Part shown: piece after piece, positions 10,916-23,440 of the stretch
Layout of the letters: each line of letters opens with the position of its first letter
Position numbering within the stretch: position 1 is the first letter of the stretch
Assembly (NCBI GenBank): GCA_949128115.1
Contig: OX421967.1
Span: 5,508,070 to 5,572,069, forward strand
Direction: 5' to 3'
Source of the DNA: Anaspis maculata
Lineage: Eukaryota > Arthropoda > Insecta > Coleoptera > Scraptiidae
Length of the DNA stretch: 64,000 nucleotides
Translations under genes and position numbers: made by a program
Notes under the pieces: generated by a model
Told to the model about the DNA's origin: nothing
Databases searched by the model: none
The model's input: the letters and a program-made list of their open reading frames with translations, nothing else

Positions 10916-11330
10916 TCATTATACACATTATAACATTACAATTTTTATTATCAAAAATTTATATCATCTTGGTTTCGAGCGGAATACATGCGTGTGCACT
11001 GCGAGGTCCTAAATTATTGCCGATTTTCAGTGATGTGTCGTTGTTTTCCGGCCGATTTGTCGACTAAGGGGCGTCTATAGATCCTGCCTATCGCCTTATT
11101 TTGGGATTGTTCATGGAAGCCTTCATTTAAAACAGATAAGTACTACCTAACTTTCCAATTAAAACCTCTAAAATTGATTTCACGGTCAAATCACAAGAAC
11201 AAAAACGCTTGGTGATAACGATAAGCGGCTCACCAGCTGGGCACCTAATGTGTGCCCGGTGCATAGCATTTTTATATTGTAATAAACAAAATAATAACCT
11301 CGCCGGTTGCTTTCTGACTACAGAGGCAAC

Positions 11331-12656
11331 ATGGCTTCAAACCCAACTCAAATGAACTCATCCCAACAGTTAACTCAATCTTCCAGTATCCAAAAAACAT
11401 ACTCAAACGCAGCAAAGTCTCGCCCAACAATTTGTTTCCCAAAAAAGAATCAAGCGATAATTATGAATGTAAATGATAACTTGAACCGTGACGATTACAT
11501 TAGAGCAATAGCCGACTTGGTGGGACCAAAAAATATACATTTCGCGTCCAGGATATCTAACGATAGGGTGTGCATTTTCTTGGCTAGCGCAGAAATGGCG
11601 GACGAGCTTACAAGACAACATAAAACGGTGCAAATAAAAAATATTGAACTAGGTCTGAGAAAACTTATAACGCCCGCAAAGAGAATAATAATTTCCAATG
11701 CGTACCCAACAATTCCGCACACAGTTATTGAGGATGGTTTGAGGGAACTGGGATTAAACCTAGTTTCTCCGGTCTCTTTTCTTAGAATGGGCTCCCAGGA
11801 TGACGATTTTAGTCATATACTAAGTTTCCGAAGACATGTCTACGTAACGCCTGATGATACCAAAGAGCTTCCATCCTCTGTACTGGTACAGGATGAGGAT
11901 GTGACCCAACGCATCTTTCTAACATACGATGAATTTAAATGTTTTTTATGTGGAGAACCAGGCCATGCAGCTAGTAGCTGTCCCTCGAAAAATGTCCCTA
12001 GCACAGTAGAACCCAACAACCTTGAAAATACCACCCTTTCACAAAGTGATGATAGCGACGCTAATGAAAATGAAACCTTCCAAGAAACGGTCTCCGCTGA
12101 GGTACACATGGAAAAGGGTAAAACAAATACAGGAAAGCGCCCCCCTCCTTCTGAAAGTATAGAGTCACCTCAAACACCAACAGACCCTGACCCACCTGTT
12201 TTTTCTAATTTTAAAAAACCTTCAAACAAGCCGAAGAAACAAAAGTTTGAATCTCTGTCTATCGAAGATACCACACCCACAGCAACTCTGCGAAAATCAG
12301 TATCAACAGAATCAATAGACTTCGACATCGCTTTGGAACCCATAAAAATAGAAATGAATTCCCATCCCCAAAAATACCTCATGAACTACGACTCTTTTAG
12401 AACTTTTTTGGAGAATACAAAGGGCTCCCAAGACTTTCAGTCGGAGGCTTTGAATTTCACAGACGATATTAATAGTCTAATTCTTATGATGCACAACCTT
12501 TACCCTTACCTCACTCAAAGGGGCATGAAATCTAAATTCACAAGAATCAAAAATAAACTAAAAGGAAATAACCTATCACTAACATCTACACCATCCCAGT
12601 CCCGAATAGGTTCGCAAAATGACATAGCCTCTATACATTCCGATACAGAATTTTAA
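11331..12656 (+). CDS. Retrotransposon ORF1, gag-like nucleic-acid-binding protein (441 aa)
   Basis: The start is the ATG at 11331; upstream in-frame sequence has no earlier ATG. The N-terminal third is polar. Residues about 50-170 look like a folded RNA-binding region (VCIFLASAEMADELTRQH, RIIISNAYPTIPHTVIEDGL). One CCHC zinc knuckle, CFLCGEPGHAASSC, lies near residues 204-217. The remainder is low-complexity, Ser/Pro/Lys-rich, then a mixed tail. ORF1 proteins of this class coat the element RNA in the ribonucleoprotein. The stop TAA (12654-12656) is two bases before the ORF2 ATG, which suggests termination-reinitiation. The frame is intact. Confidence 0.85.
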   Translation: MASNPTQMNSSQQLTQSSSIQKTYSNAAKSRPTICFPKKNQAIIMNVNDNLNRDDYIRAIADLVGPKNIHFASRISNDRVCIFLASAEMADELTRQHKTVQIKNIELGLRKLITPAKRIIISNAYPTIPHTVIEDGLRELGLNLVSPVSFLRMGSQDDDFSHILSFRRHVYVTPDDTKELPSSVLVQDEDVTQRIFLTYDEFKCFLCGEPGHAASSCPSKNVPSTVEPNNLENTTLSQSDDSDANENETFQETVSAEVHMEKGKTNTGKRPPPSESIESPQTPTDPDPPVFSNFKKPSNKPKKQKFESLSIEDTTPTATLRKSVSTESIDFDIALEPIKIEMNSHPQKYLMNYDSFRTFLENTKGSQDFQSEALNFTDDINSLILMMHNLYPYLTQRGMKSKFTRIKNKLKGNNLSLTSTPSQSRIGSQNDIASIHSDTEF

Positions 12657-12658
12657 AA

Positions 12659-15600
12659 ATGGACACATTTTTAGTTCATTGGAATCTGAATGGGTTTTAT
12701 ACCCATCTTCAGGACTTCCAATTAATGCTTGCTGACTCTACTCCTGCTATAGTATGTCTACAAGAGACCCATTTTAAAAATGATAATTGTTACAATTTAA
12801 AGAATTATGATAATACGGTTAAAAACCGAATTGATAGAAACAAAGCCAGCGGTGGCGTAATTACATACGTAAAATCTATCCACCGTAACAGCCCAATTCC
12901 CCTTATCACTAATATTGAGGCTACAGCCACTTTAGTCCATCTTAAACGGACTATTTGCGTTTGCAATGTTTATCTGCCTCCAAATGCTAAAGTTACCTTA
13001 CAAGAACTTCTCGACCTCTATAATCAACTTCCCAGCCCATCAATCCTTGTAGGAGATTGGAATGCCCATAATGTAATTTGGGGATCTGATATCACAGATC
13101 AACGAGGATTACTAATAGAAAAATTTCTAAATGACACAAACCTAGTGCTCCTAAACTCTGATGGTAAGAAAACTCGATTGGATTCATTTTCAGGAAAATT
13201 TTCCGTCTTGGATCTAGTTTTCTGTCATCCAACACTAGCTCCATTTCTTAGCTGGGACACATTATCATCCTTGTATGGCAGCGACCACTATCCCTGCAAA
13301 ATCAGTGCAGACTTTGAAATACTACCTTTAACACATATGTATTCATCGAGCAAGTGGAATCTGTCTAATGCTCGTTGGGAAAATTTTGGTCTGAGGGTTG
13401 AGGAAGACCTGCTAAAGCAAAACTTGAACATGACACACTTAACAGTATCTAGTATCGATCAAACTTTATCTTGCATAACCGAAACTATAATAAATGCAGC
13501 AAACATATACATTGGAAAAATCACAAATAAAAATCATACTAAAAAGTCTGTACCCTGGTGGAATTCTGAATGTGCAAAAATAACAAGGGAATACAAGTCA
13601 GCTTTTAATAAGTTCAAGCGACAAAGCACTACCGAAAATCTTCTCTGTTTCAAAAGACTAAGAGCTAAAGCGCGGTTCATATACAAAAAAAGCAAAAAAG
13701 AGTCCTGGAAAGATTTCACCTCTACGATCAATAACACCACCCCGTCGACCGTTTTGTGGAATAAAATCAAAAGGATGAACGGAATAAATAAACAAAACCA
13801 TATCCCTCCCCTAAACTCAAATGGACAATCTTTCACAACACCCGACGACATTGCAGAAATCCTAGCAAAAAGTTTCCAAGATGCTTCGAGCGATACAAAT
13901 TACGACAGAGATTTCCTAAATATAAAAAAAACTCGCAGAAAACAAAAACACCCAACCCATTCCGGACGGCGAGAACCACCCGATCAACAAACCTTTCACC
14001 TTTGAAGAGTTTGAAAATTCACTTGCCACGTGTAAGGGAAACTCAACAGGACCGGATGACATCCCTTCCACAATGCTAGAAAAACTATCCAAAAACGCAA
14101 AACATTGTCTCTTGTCCTTTTATAATCACATCTGGACAGGTCAAATTTTTCCATCCCAATGGCAGGAAGTTATAACCATCCCTATCTTGAAAAGCGATAA
14201 ACCAAAACATGAACCATCTTCTTACAGACCCATCTCACTAAGTTGCTGCTTGTGCAAAGTAATGGAAAAAATGGTGAATCGTCGTCTTGTATGGGATCTG
14301 GAAAAAAATAACACACTAAATCCACACCAAAATGGTTTCCGCCGTTTGAGGTCCACAAATGATAATATAATCAGCTTGGAATCAGAAATTCACGAAGCCT
14401 TTGCCAACAAACAAAAAGTCCTTGCCATATGCTTCGATCTCGAGAAGGCATATGACATGACCTGGAGACACAGAATTCTTTCAACTCTTACTGACTGGGG
14501 CTACAAAGGCAACATCTTAGCATTTATTACTAACTTTCTGACAAATCGCCGCTTTAAAGTAAAAGCAAATAACGGATTTTCATCACTTAAAATCCTTCCA
14601 AACGGTGTCCCCCAAGGTTCCCCTATAAGCGTAACCCTTTTCCTCATTGCCATAAATTCTATCTCAAATTCTGTTAATCCTCCAGTCAGGATTAGTCTCT
14701 ATGCGGATGACATATTGATTTACACAAAGGGTAGGGACCTAAAACTGATGGAGAGAAATCTTCAGACCAGCGTTTCAGCAATTGAGGAATGGACGAAATC
14801 GTCTGGTTTCAAGTTTTCCCCCGCAAAAACCAAGTGCATCCTCTTCAGTCGCTCTCATGCCAGAGAATCTCCTAACCTACAGCTTTACAAGACTCAAATT
14901 CCAGTGGTAGATAACATTAGGTTCCTAGGACTTTTGTTTGACAGCAAGCTTAAATGGATCCCTCATCTCGACCACCTAAAAAAATCTTGCGCAAAAAATT
15001 TGCAACTGATGAAAATTATCGCTCATCACAAATGGGGAGCAGATCACGACAGCTTATTAAAAATCTTCAGGAGCCTAATACGATCAAAGCTAGATTACGG
15101 GTGTGTGGCATACTCATCCTGCAGAAAGTCCTATTTGAAAAGAATCGACTCCATCCAAAACACCGCCCTCCGTATTGCTTTAGGTGCCTTTTGCACAACA
15201 CCCGCAAATAACCTTCACGGACTTGCAAACGAGATGCCGCCATCATACAGAAGAAAATTTCTTACATTGACCTATGCCTGCAATATCAAGGCTAACCCAA
15301 GTCACCCCAATAATTCTATTGTATTTTCCAACCGCTACAAGGTGGTTTTCGAAAGAAATAAGAACTTGATACCTCCATTATACGAGCGCATAAACCAATT
15401 GCGGTCTGAACTCTCCATCGAGTTCCCGGATGTTCACCCCAAAAACTTTTTTAACTCCCTTCCACCTTGGCAGCATCCACCCCTAAACATCAACACTGAA
15501 CTAACGCAGTGGAACAAAACAGAAAACGCAAGCTCCTCAATAAAAAAAGTTTTCAAAGGTCTAGCTGCGAACTACCACGATTATGGTTTTATATACACTG

Positions 15601-16379
15601 ACGCCTCCAAAATCGATGACGTTATCGGAGCCGCTGTGATAACACCTGACACAGTTTCAAAATTTCGTCTTAACCCTGCCTCCAGTGTTTTCAGCGGTGA
15701 ACTTTTTGCCATCTTCAGAGCTATCAAATACGTCACTGGTAACAACAGACAGAAATGGGTGATATGTTCTGACTCCCTTAGCTCCTTACAAGCAATCCAA
15801 GATTCTCATTCGGTGAACCCCCTGGTACTGCAGATCAGAGAAGAGTATATGTTGACCACCTCACAAGCAAAAACTGTCATGTTCATGTTTATTCCTTCTC
15901 ACGTCGGCATAGAAGGAAACGAAAATGCCGACAAAAATGCAAAAGATGCGGTAACATCCAACAGCTCCGAAATAATCGAATCAATTTCCCCCTTAGATGC
16001 AAAACGATTTTTCTTGCAGCATATCGAAGCTTTATGGAACAGGTCTTGGCGACAAGATGGTGGCTGGTTGCATATGATAAAACCCTCTCCGACCGACACT
16101 ATTTCATTTCCCCTAAATCGTACTGAACAAGTGATCTTTACACGAGTGCTTTTGGGACACACCAAATTGACACACAGTTATTTGCTATCCAGGGAGGATC
16201 CACCAGTGTGTAACAGCTGTCACCAGCAACTATCCATTCGTCACATTTTTACTGATTGCATAGAATACCGACACGAACGTGAAACCTTCTTGGGGCAACA
16301 GCCTTTAAACGTAATGAAAACAGATCATAATACTGTTCTTCGATTTCTAAATGAAACAGGTCTTTTCAGCAAACTATAG
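12659..16379 (+). pseudogene. Retrotransposon ORF2: endonuclease, reverse transcriptase, RNase H (one frameshift)
   Basis: The first segment (12659-14005) is an APE-type endonuclease with CLQETHFK, VGDWNAHN and the catalytic GSDHYP. The second frame, opening before 14073 and ending at 16379, carries the reverse transcriptase: SYRPISLSC, CFDLEKAYD, NGVPQGSP and the catalytic LYADDILI (about 14697-14720). RNase H follows (YTDASK, SGELFAIFRA, CSDSLSSLQ, PSHVGIEGNENAD, about 15595-15940), then CNSCHQQLSIRHIFTDC. The two frames differ by one base. Coding sense in the second frame is continuous back to a run of eight A at 13924-13931, where a single base gain explains the break. Total coding length, about 1,240 codons, is normal for such elements. 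Without that base it would be intact, so either a fresh mutation or a sequencing slip in the homopolymer is possible. Confidence 0.88.
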
Positions 16380-16666
16380 TCCCTGAAGAATTAGCTAGAT
16401 TCGTTCCTATGTATGACCTATATATGATTACCCAATTTCCCCCTCCGTGGTCCTCGTTGTTTGTCTGAACTATAAAGCCGCCTTGACGGACCCCTTGGCG
16501 TGAAGTTTGTATCCCTGTCTGTGTGTACCAAACTGTCGATCGTCCTCCATCATCGTGAAAAGGATAGGTTCCTAGTCTTACTGTTTTTGCCATTTGTTTT
16601 TTTTTTTCTTGAATTAACTTTCCCTTGCTAATAACCCTTAGCGGTTGATGCAGGATATTAAAATTG
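16380..16666 (+). other. 3' UTR of the non-LTR retrotransposon
   Basis: Non-coding 3' region between the ORF2 stop and the A-tail. It has a T-run near 16600. No further gene. Confidence 0.7.
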
Positions 16667-16787
16667 AAAAAAAAAAAAAAAATTTATATCAATAATAAAA
16701 TTTTAATCGCGATTCTTTCAAAACGAAACAGGGTATCTAAGTGGTTTATTGCATCATCATCATCATCATTGCAGAATCAGGAATATA

Positions 16788-17829
16788 CAGGGTGTTTCCA
16801 AAATGGTGTTACAAACTTCTAGGGGAGATTCCCCATCAAAAATGGACAAGGAAAATATATACCTTTGATGTCCTAAAATGCTCAGTTGAAAAGTTACAGG
16901 GTGTTCAAGTTGACTTTTTAAAACTGATTTTTTGACATAAGTTGTGAACCGTTTAACCGATTTTGTTCAAGTTCTCACCAAAGTTAACTGAAATAAGTCT
17001 CTATCGAATAATAGTAACGTAATAATGGTAATGGTAATATAATAGTAATGGGGGCTGTCCTCATATTTCCCCCCCTATTTTTTACACCCCTAGCTATTTT
17101 CCCAAATTGTTCTTATTTTTTTATTTTACGTTCAATTTAGAGCAAAAAGTTACTCTTGCAAAATTTTGATTAGAGGCTTCGTTTTTGAGATATCTGAGTT
17201 TGAAACTTTGGAAAACATCTCGAAATCGCCACTTTCAATGAGCCCAATTTTTTTTCCCTGAAAAGCTCTTGTTTCTCAGAGGAAATAGTGGTTTATCAAC
17301 TTAGAAAATTGAAGAGAACCTATTTCTGCAGAAAAATCAAGTTTTTTTTTATTCTAACTTTTTGGCCTTGGAAAGTGGCAATTTCGATATGTTTTCCAAA
17401 GTTTCAAACTCAGATATCTCAAAAACGAAGCCTCTAATCAAAATTTTGCACGAGTAACTTTTTTCTCTAAATTGAACGTAGAATAAAAAAATAAGAACAA
17501 TTTGGGAAGATAGCTAGAGGTGTGAAAAATAGGGGGGGGGGGGGGAAATATGAGGACAGCCCCCATTATCTACGCCCCTGAACTTTTTTCTCCAACACGT
17601 TACTATTATTCGATAGAGACTTATTTCAGTTAACTTTGGTGAGAACTTGAACAAAATCGGTTTAACGGTTCAAAACTTATGTCAAAAAATCAGTTTGAAA
17701 AAGTCAACTTGAACACCCTGTAACTTTTCAACTGAGCATTTTAGGACATCGAAGGTATATATTTTCCTTGTCCATTTTTGATGGGGAATCTCCCCTAGAA
17801 GTTTGTAACACCATTTTGGAAACACCCTG
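16788..17829. mobile_element. Fold-back hairpin element, 1,042 bp, TA target site
   Basis: It starts CAGGGTGTTTCCAAAATGG and ends with the reverse complement, flanked by TA at 16786-16787 and 17830-17831. The two halves (to about 17240 and from about 17375) are reverse complements almost throughout, leaving a loop of about 130 bp. It interrupts the right arm, because its flanks join into sequence matching the left arm near 6786. No coding capacity. TA target and CAGGGTG ends suggest Tc1/mariner mobilisation. Confidence 0.88.
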
Positions 17830-19584
17830 TATATGGTGGTTCACACGACATCATCTCTGTCGAACTACTAGGTACGATTTTTTATTTTTTTTTCTACTTA
17901 ACCCTGTATACAGCGCCTGCAGTGTTTGCGCCGGTGATCACCAATCACGTTTCACGTAAAACATCACTGTCGACATACTCACAAAATTGCATCCCTTTAT
18001 CATTAATTTTCAGCCGTTCATAAAAAAAAAGAAATTCAAGAACCAAAAAGTTTTTATGTCAATTTTTTCAAAAATGTAGACGAGATTTTCAAAAACTACT
18101 GCACACATCTTTTCAAGATCAAAATTCAGAACACATATGGCGGTTCACGCAACTTTATTCATTTCGGTTCACGGAATATGATTCTATTAGAATTTTCTCT
18201 GCTTCACCCTGTATACAACGCCTGCAGTACTGGCGCCGGTGGCTATCAATCGCGTTTCACGTAGAGCATCACTATCGACATACTTACAAAATTGCATCCT
18301 GTTATCCTTAATTTTCAGCCGTTCATAAAAAGAAAGAAATTCAAGAACGAAAAAGTTTTTGTCTATTTTTTCACAAATGTCGACGAGATTTTCAAAAACT
18401 ACTGCACACATCTATTCAATAGCAGAATTCAGAGCACATATGGCGGTTCACGCGACTTTATTCATTTCGGTTCACGGAATATGATTTTTTTAGAATTTTC
18501 TCTGCTCAACCCTGTATACAGCGCCTGCAGTGTTGGCGTCGGTGATCACCAATCGCGTTTCACGTAGAACATCACTATCGACATACTCACAAAACTGCAT
18601 TTCTTCATACTTACTTTTCAGACGATCATAAAAAAAAGAAATTCAGGAACGAAAAAGTTTTTATGGTGATTTTTTCAAAATTGTTGACAAGATTTTCAAA
18701 AACTACTGCCCACATCTTTTCAAGAGCAGAATTTAGAACACATAAGGCGGTTCACGCGACTTTATTCATTTTGGTTCACGGAATATGATTTTTTTTTAAT
18801 TTTCTCTGCTTCACCCTGTATACAGCGCCTGCAGTACTGGCGCCGGTGGCTATCAATTGCATTTCACTTAGAACATCAGTATCGACATACCCACCAAATT
18901 GCACATCTATATCTTGGGTTTTCAGTCATTCATAAAAAAAAATGAAGTTCAAAAAAGAAAAAGTTTTTGTGATGATTTTTCAAAAAATGAATAGGATTTT
19001 CAAAAACTATTGCTTACATCTTGTCAAAAGCAAAATTGAGAACATAATTTGGTGGTTCGCGTGACTCCATTCGTTTTGGTTCATGAAATACGATTTATCT
19101 TCAATTTTCTCTGCTTCACCCTGTAACAGCCCCCGCAGTGATTTCCCAGGTGGCTACTCCTCGAATTTTACTTGAAACATTACTCAGAGCATACAAACCA
19201 AATCGCATCTCTTTATCTTGAATTTTCAGCCATTTATGGAAAAGCAATTTTCAGCTTTCTTTTTTTTTTCTTTTCCCGATATTTAAAAAATGGCACAAGA
19301 TAATCGAAAACGGATTTCTTTATCTTAATAAGCGCAAAATTTGGAACAGACATGGTGTTTCACGCAGCTCCATCCGTTTTGGTTCACGAAATACAAATTT
19401 TCTTAATTTTTTTTCTGCTTCACCCTGTATACAGTGCCTGCACGATTTTTGCCGGTGGCTACCTATCATTATGGACCTGGGGGGGTCCAAGCATCACACA
19501 TGCAAAGGGGCTTCGCTCTACCTCAAAATGCAGGGTACACCCTGTTTTTTGCTCTTAACATCCGGACTATGAAGAGAGAAAGTA

Positions 19585-19679
19585 TGGGCGATGCTATTGA
19601 ATTTCCAAAAAAATGAATTTTGATTTTCAAAAATCTAAATTTCAAATTTTGAAATTTTTTTGGAAAGTAGCATCGCCCG
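19585..19679. mobile_element. Tiny hairpin MITE (~95 bp)
   Basis: Ends are TGGGCGATGCTA and, reverse-complemented, CGGGCGATGCTA, with TA on both sides (19583-19584, 19680-19681). Inner sequence TTTCCAAAAAAA is also mirrored. It is absent from the matching left-arm position near 5660. Confidence 0.65.
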
Positions 19680-19763
19680 TACATTTTCTGCTTGTAGGAG
19701 TTTCTACCTGAAGAAAAAAACTAAATAAAACCAATTCCCGTCAACAACTTTTCCAGTCGCATC

Positions 19764-20188
19764 AGTAACCCCTTTGAACCCAAAAATATGCAAAAGGAAA
19801 ATCACCTATTATTTCGTAATCATTCAACTGGAAAAATCGTGAAAGGTGGCTGAATGGTGGCTTCCACAGCCATGAACTTGAGTATGAACAATACATCGTT
19901 GAGCAATTCTTATCATTTACCGATTTCGAGTCGTGGTCGGTGCAGTCATCCTGAGGTAGATGGCTTCTCACTTTTACTTTGATGTGTGAATTCAGGCGCG
20001 TTTCAAGTCATCGGTATCCATCTTTGTAAATGGTGTTGTTGAATCATTCCCTCATTCCTGCTTCCTTACCAGCTATAGCCTATTGTGATAGTAGTGAAAA
20101 CTTGAATGGCTGTATTGACCGCGTCAGAAAAGGACCAAATTGAACTCGAAATTGAAGTTTGAAATGTTCAGATAATCAAGTTGAAGAT
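19764..20188. other. Non-coding spacer
   Basis: No gene or repeat recognised between the inverted-repeat arm and the Foldback-like element. Confidence 0.4.
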
Positions 20189-20204
20189 AAGTGGTACGGT
20201 GGCC

Positions 20205-20296
20205 GGACAATTCTTCGCGCGGACAATTCTTCGCGGACAATTCTTCGCGGACAATTCTTCGCACGGACAATTCTTCGCCGGACAATTCTTCGCGGG
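20205..20296 (+). repeat. GGACAATTCTTCGC tandem array, left
   Basis: About six copies of a 14-16 bp unit GGACAATTCTTCGC(G/CG/AC/C). They are contiguous with no spacers, so this is not a CRISPR-like array. Confidence 0.85.
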
Positions 20297-20299
20297 GAA

Positions 20300-23200
20300 C
20301 TTTGGAGCTCTTATGAGGCCTAGTGTGATTGTGATATTCAGAGCCCTATCCCCCACTAAGTTTTTACGTAGAGTTGCAAGCCTTGCTGGGCCCCCTTGTC
20401 TCTACAAGTGTCGTTTGGGGTCTTGATGAATGGGTATCTCCAAATTTTCTGGATATTTGCTTCGCCCTTATGCCTTGGACGGCTTCTCAGAGCCCTATTA
20501 GCTCCCCCTGTCTTCATGTTGCATTTGTAGCCCTGCTGAGCCTCTTTTTCATTGTTTTAGTTTTCAAAGCTCTAGTAAGCTCCTGTGAGTCTTTATGTGT
20601 TGGTTGAAGAAGTCCTATAGGGCCCCCTTTGTGTCTCTTGGTGTCATTTGGAGGCCTAGTGAGCCCCACCAGGCCTGCTTGCGATTTTCAGAGCCCTATT
20701 CTCACTTGTGTTCTACATCGAAGCATTTCAAGCCCTGCTAAGCCCCCCTTGTGTCTTAAATACCGTTTGGAGTCGTATTGCGCCCCCTTGCGTCTTCAAT
20801 TATCGTTTGCAGCCCAGGTGACTCCCTTCTGATTTCTCGAAGATTCTGGAAGCTTAGAAAGCTCTCTTGTGCTTTTTCTTAAGTTTCTCGGAGCCCTATA
20901 TGTGCCCCCCTAGTGTCTTCGTGTTTCATTTGTAGCTCTGCTGAGCCCCTTTTCCATTGCTTCAGGTTCCGAAGCTCTAGTTAGCTCCTGTGAGTCTTTA
21001 TGTGTTGGTTGAAGTCCTACAGGGCCCCCTTTGTGTCTCTAACTGTCATTTGGAGCCCTAGTGAGCCCCGCCAGGCCTTCTTACGATTTTCAGAGCGCTA
21101 TTCTCCCTTGTGCTCTACATCAAAGCATTTTAAGCCCTGCCCAGCCCCCTTGTGTCTTTGAGATCATTTGGAGCCCTATTGCGCCCCCTTGTGTCTTCAA
21201 TTATCGTTTGCAGCCCAGGTGACCCCCTTCTGATTTCTCGAATATTCTGGAACCTTAGAAAGCTCTCTTTCACTTCTTTTGAGGTTTCTTGGAGCCCTAT
21301 GTGGCCCCCTTGTGTTTTCATGTTTCATTTGTAGCCCTGCTGAGCCACTTTTTCATTACTTCAGTTTCCGAAGCTCTAGTCAGCTCCTGTGAGTCATAAT
21401 GTGTTGGTTGAAGTCCTACAGGGCCACCTTTGTGTCTTAGCCCCGCCAGGCCTTCTTGCGATTTACAGAGCCCCTTCCTCCCTTGCGTTCTACATCAGAG
21501 CATTTCAAGCTCTGCTGGACCCCCTTGTGTCTTCAAGTACCGTTTGGAGCCCTATTGAGCCCCCTTGTGTCTTAAATTATCGTTTGCAGCCCAGGTAACC
21601 CCTTATGTTTTCTCAAGTTTCTGGAATTTTCGGCAGCTCCCTTGTGCCCCTATTCAGGTTTCTTGGAGCCCTATGTGACCCCCTGTGTTCCCATGTTTCA
21701 TTTATAGCCCTGCTGAGCCCCTTGTATATTGTGTCAGTTTTCAAAGCTCTTGTTAGCTTCTGTGAGTTTTCATGTGTTGTTTGAAGTTTTACAGGGCCCC
21801 CTTTGTGTCTCTAAGTGTCATTTGGAGACCTATTGAGCCCCGCCAAACCTTCTTGCGATTTCCAGTCCTATTCTCTCTTGCGTTCTACATCAGAACATTT
21901 CAAGCCCTGCTGAGCCCCCTTGTGTCTTCAAGTACCGTTTGGAGCCCTATTTAGCCCCCTTGTGTCTTCAATTATCGTTTACAGCCCAGGTGACTCCTTC
22001 TGTTTTCTCGAGTTTCTGGAATTTTCTGGAAGCTCTCTTGTGCCCCTTCTCAGGTTTCTTGGAGCCCTATGTGGGCCCCCTGTGTTTCCATGTTTCATAT
22101 AGCCCTGCAGAGCCCCTATGTATTTTGTGTCATTTTTCAAAGCTCTTGTTAGCTCCTGTGAGTCTTCATGTGTTGGTTGAAGTTCTACAGGGCCCCCTTT
22201 GTGTTTCTTAGTGTCATTTGGAGCCCTAGTAAACCCCGCTAAGCCTTCTTGCGATTTCCAGAGCCCTATTCTCTCTTGTGTTCTACATCAGAACATTTCA
22301 AGCCTTGCTGAGCCCCCTTGTGTCTTCAAGTACCGTTTGGAGCCCTATTGAGCCCCCCTGGTGTCTTCAATTATCGTTTGCAGCCCAGGTGACTCCTTCT
22401 GTTTTCTCGAGTTTCTGAAATTTTTGGAAGCTCCCTTGAGCCCCTTCTCAGGTTTCTTGGAGCCCTATGTGGCCCCCTGTATTGCCATGTTTTTATTTAC
22501 AGCCCTGCAGAGCTCCTTGTATATTGTGTTATTTTTCAAAGCTCTAGTTAGCTCCTGTGAGTCTTCATGTATTGGTTAAAGTTCTACAGGGCCCCCTTTG
22601 TGTCTCTTAGTGTCATTTGGAGCCCTAGTGAGCCCCGCCAAGCTTTCTTGCAATTTTCAGAGCCCTATTCTCCTTTGTGTTCTACATCAGAACATTTCAA
22701 GCACTGCTGAGCATCCTTGTGTCTTCAAGTATCGTTTGGAGCCCTATCGAGCCTCCTTGTGTCTTCAATTATCGTTTGCAACCCCAGTGAGCCCCGCCAG
22801 GCCTCCGTCCGATTTTTAGAGGCTTCTACTCGCTTGTGTCTACATTGAAGCATTTCAAGCCCTACTGAGCCCCCTTGTATCTTCAGGTATTGTTTGGAGC
22901 CTATTGAGCCCCCTTGTGTCCTCATTTGTTGTTTGTAGCCCCGGTGATCCCCTTCTGACTTAATCTAAGAATGCTCCCTTGTGCCTTCTCAGATTTCTCA
23001 GAGCCCTATCAGGCCCCCTTATGTTTTTGTGTGACATTTGTAGCCCTGTTGAGCCCTTATTTGACCTATCTTTGTTTTTGTGTTCTAGTAAGCTACTGTT
23101 GTCTTCATGTGTTGATCGGAGCCCTATAGGCCCCCTTGTGCCTTTAAGTGTCGTTTGGAGCCCCATTGAGCCCCTTATGCCTTTTTGTGTTACTCGAAGC

Positions 23201-23430
23201 CCTATCTATTTTTTTTTATAGCCTTGTGTCTACACTGTGGCGATTTGAGCTCCGCTAGCCCCCTTGTGTCTAAAGTATTGTTAGGGGTCCTAGTAAACCC
23301 TGCCAGGTCTTCTTGTGATATCAAGAGCCCTATCCTCCTTTGTGTCTACGTTTTAGGATTTCAAGTCCTGCTGAGCCCCCTTGTGTCTCAAAGTGTCTTT
23401 CAGAGCCCCAATAAGCCCGGTCATGCGCGG
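20300..23430 (+). repeat. ~395 bp GC-richer satellite inside the Foldback-like element
   Basis: The phrase ATTATCGTTTGCAGCCCAG recurs at about 20798, 21203, 21577, 21972, 22370 and (changed) 22763, a period of roughly 370-405 bp. Units are built from shorter related modules such as GAGCCCTATTGAGCCCCCTT and TTGTGTCTTCAA. The flanks of the array (20300-20600, 22950-23430) are more diverged. Base composition differs sharply from the AT-rich surroundings. Open frames here are repeat artefacts. Confidence 0.85.
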
Positions 23431-23440
23431 GCGCAATGCT

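Larger units (their letters stand above)
10967..16682 (+). mobile_element. Nearly full-length non-LTR retrotransposon (~5.7 kb)
   Basis: Two overlapping-style ORFs are followed by a 3' UTR and an A-tail (16667-16682). The target-site duplication AAAAATTTATATCA is present at 10953-10966 and again at the end of the A-tail (16678-16691). The 5' end is therefore at about 10967 and the element looks untruncated. The 5' leader is about 360 bp. ORF2 has endonuclease, reverse transcriptase, RNase H and a C-terminal CCHC-like motif, the domain order of I/LOA/R1-related clades; I cannot assign the clade further. One frameshift breaks ORF2. Good preservation implies a recent insertion. Confidence 0.9.
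16693..19763 (-). repeat. Right arm of the long inverted repeat, six ~308 bp units
   Basis: Reverse complement of 5593-6886. Units marked by CTGCTTCACCCTGTATACAG or variants lie at about 17898, 18206, 18513, 18819, 19123 and 19430. The outer three and the innermost pair with left-arm units one to four. The two at about 18206 and 18513 are extra, so unit number has changed since the arms formed. The tip (16693-16787) matches about 6790-6886. Short open frames seen in these units recur only because the units do. Confidence 0.75.

Noticed and set aside
20205..20296. Short repeated units resembling a CRISPR array
   Set aside because: Units are contiguous without unique spacers, the DNA is eukaryotic, and the array is part of a transposon end.
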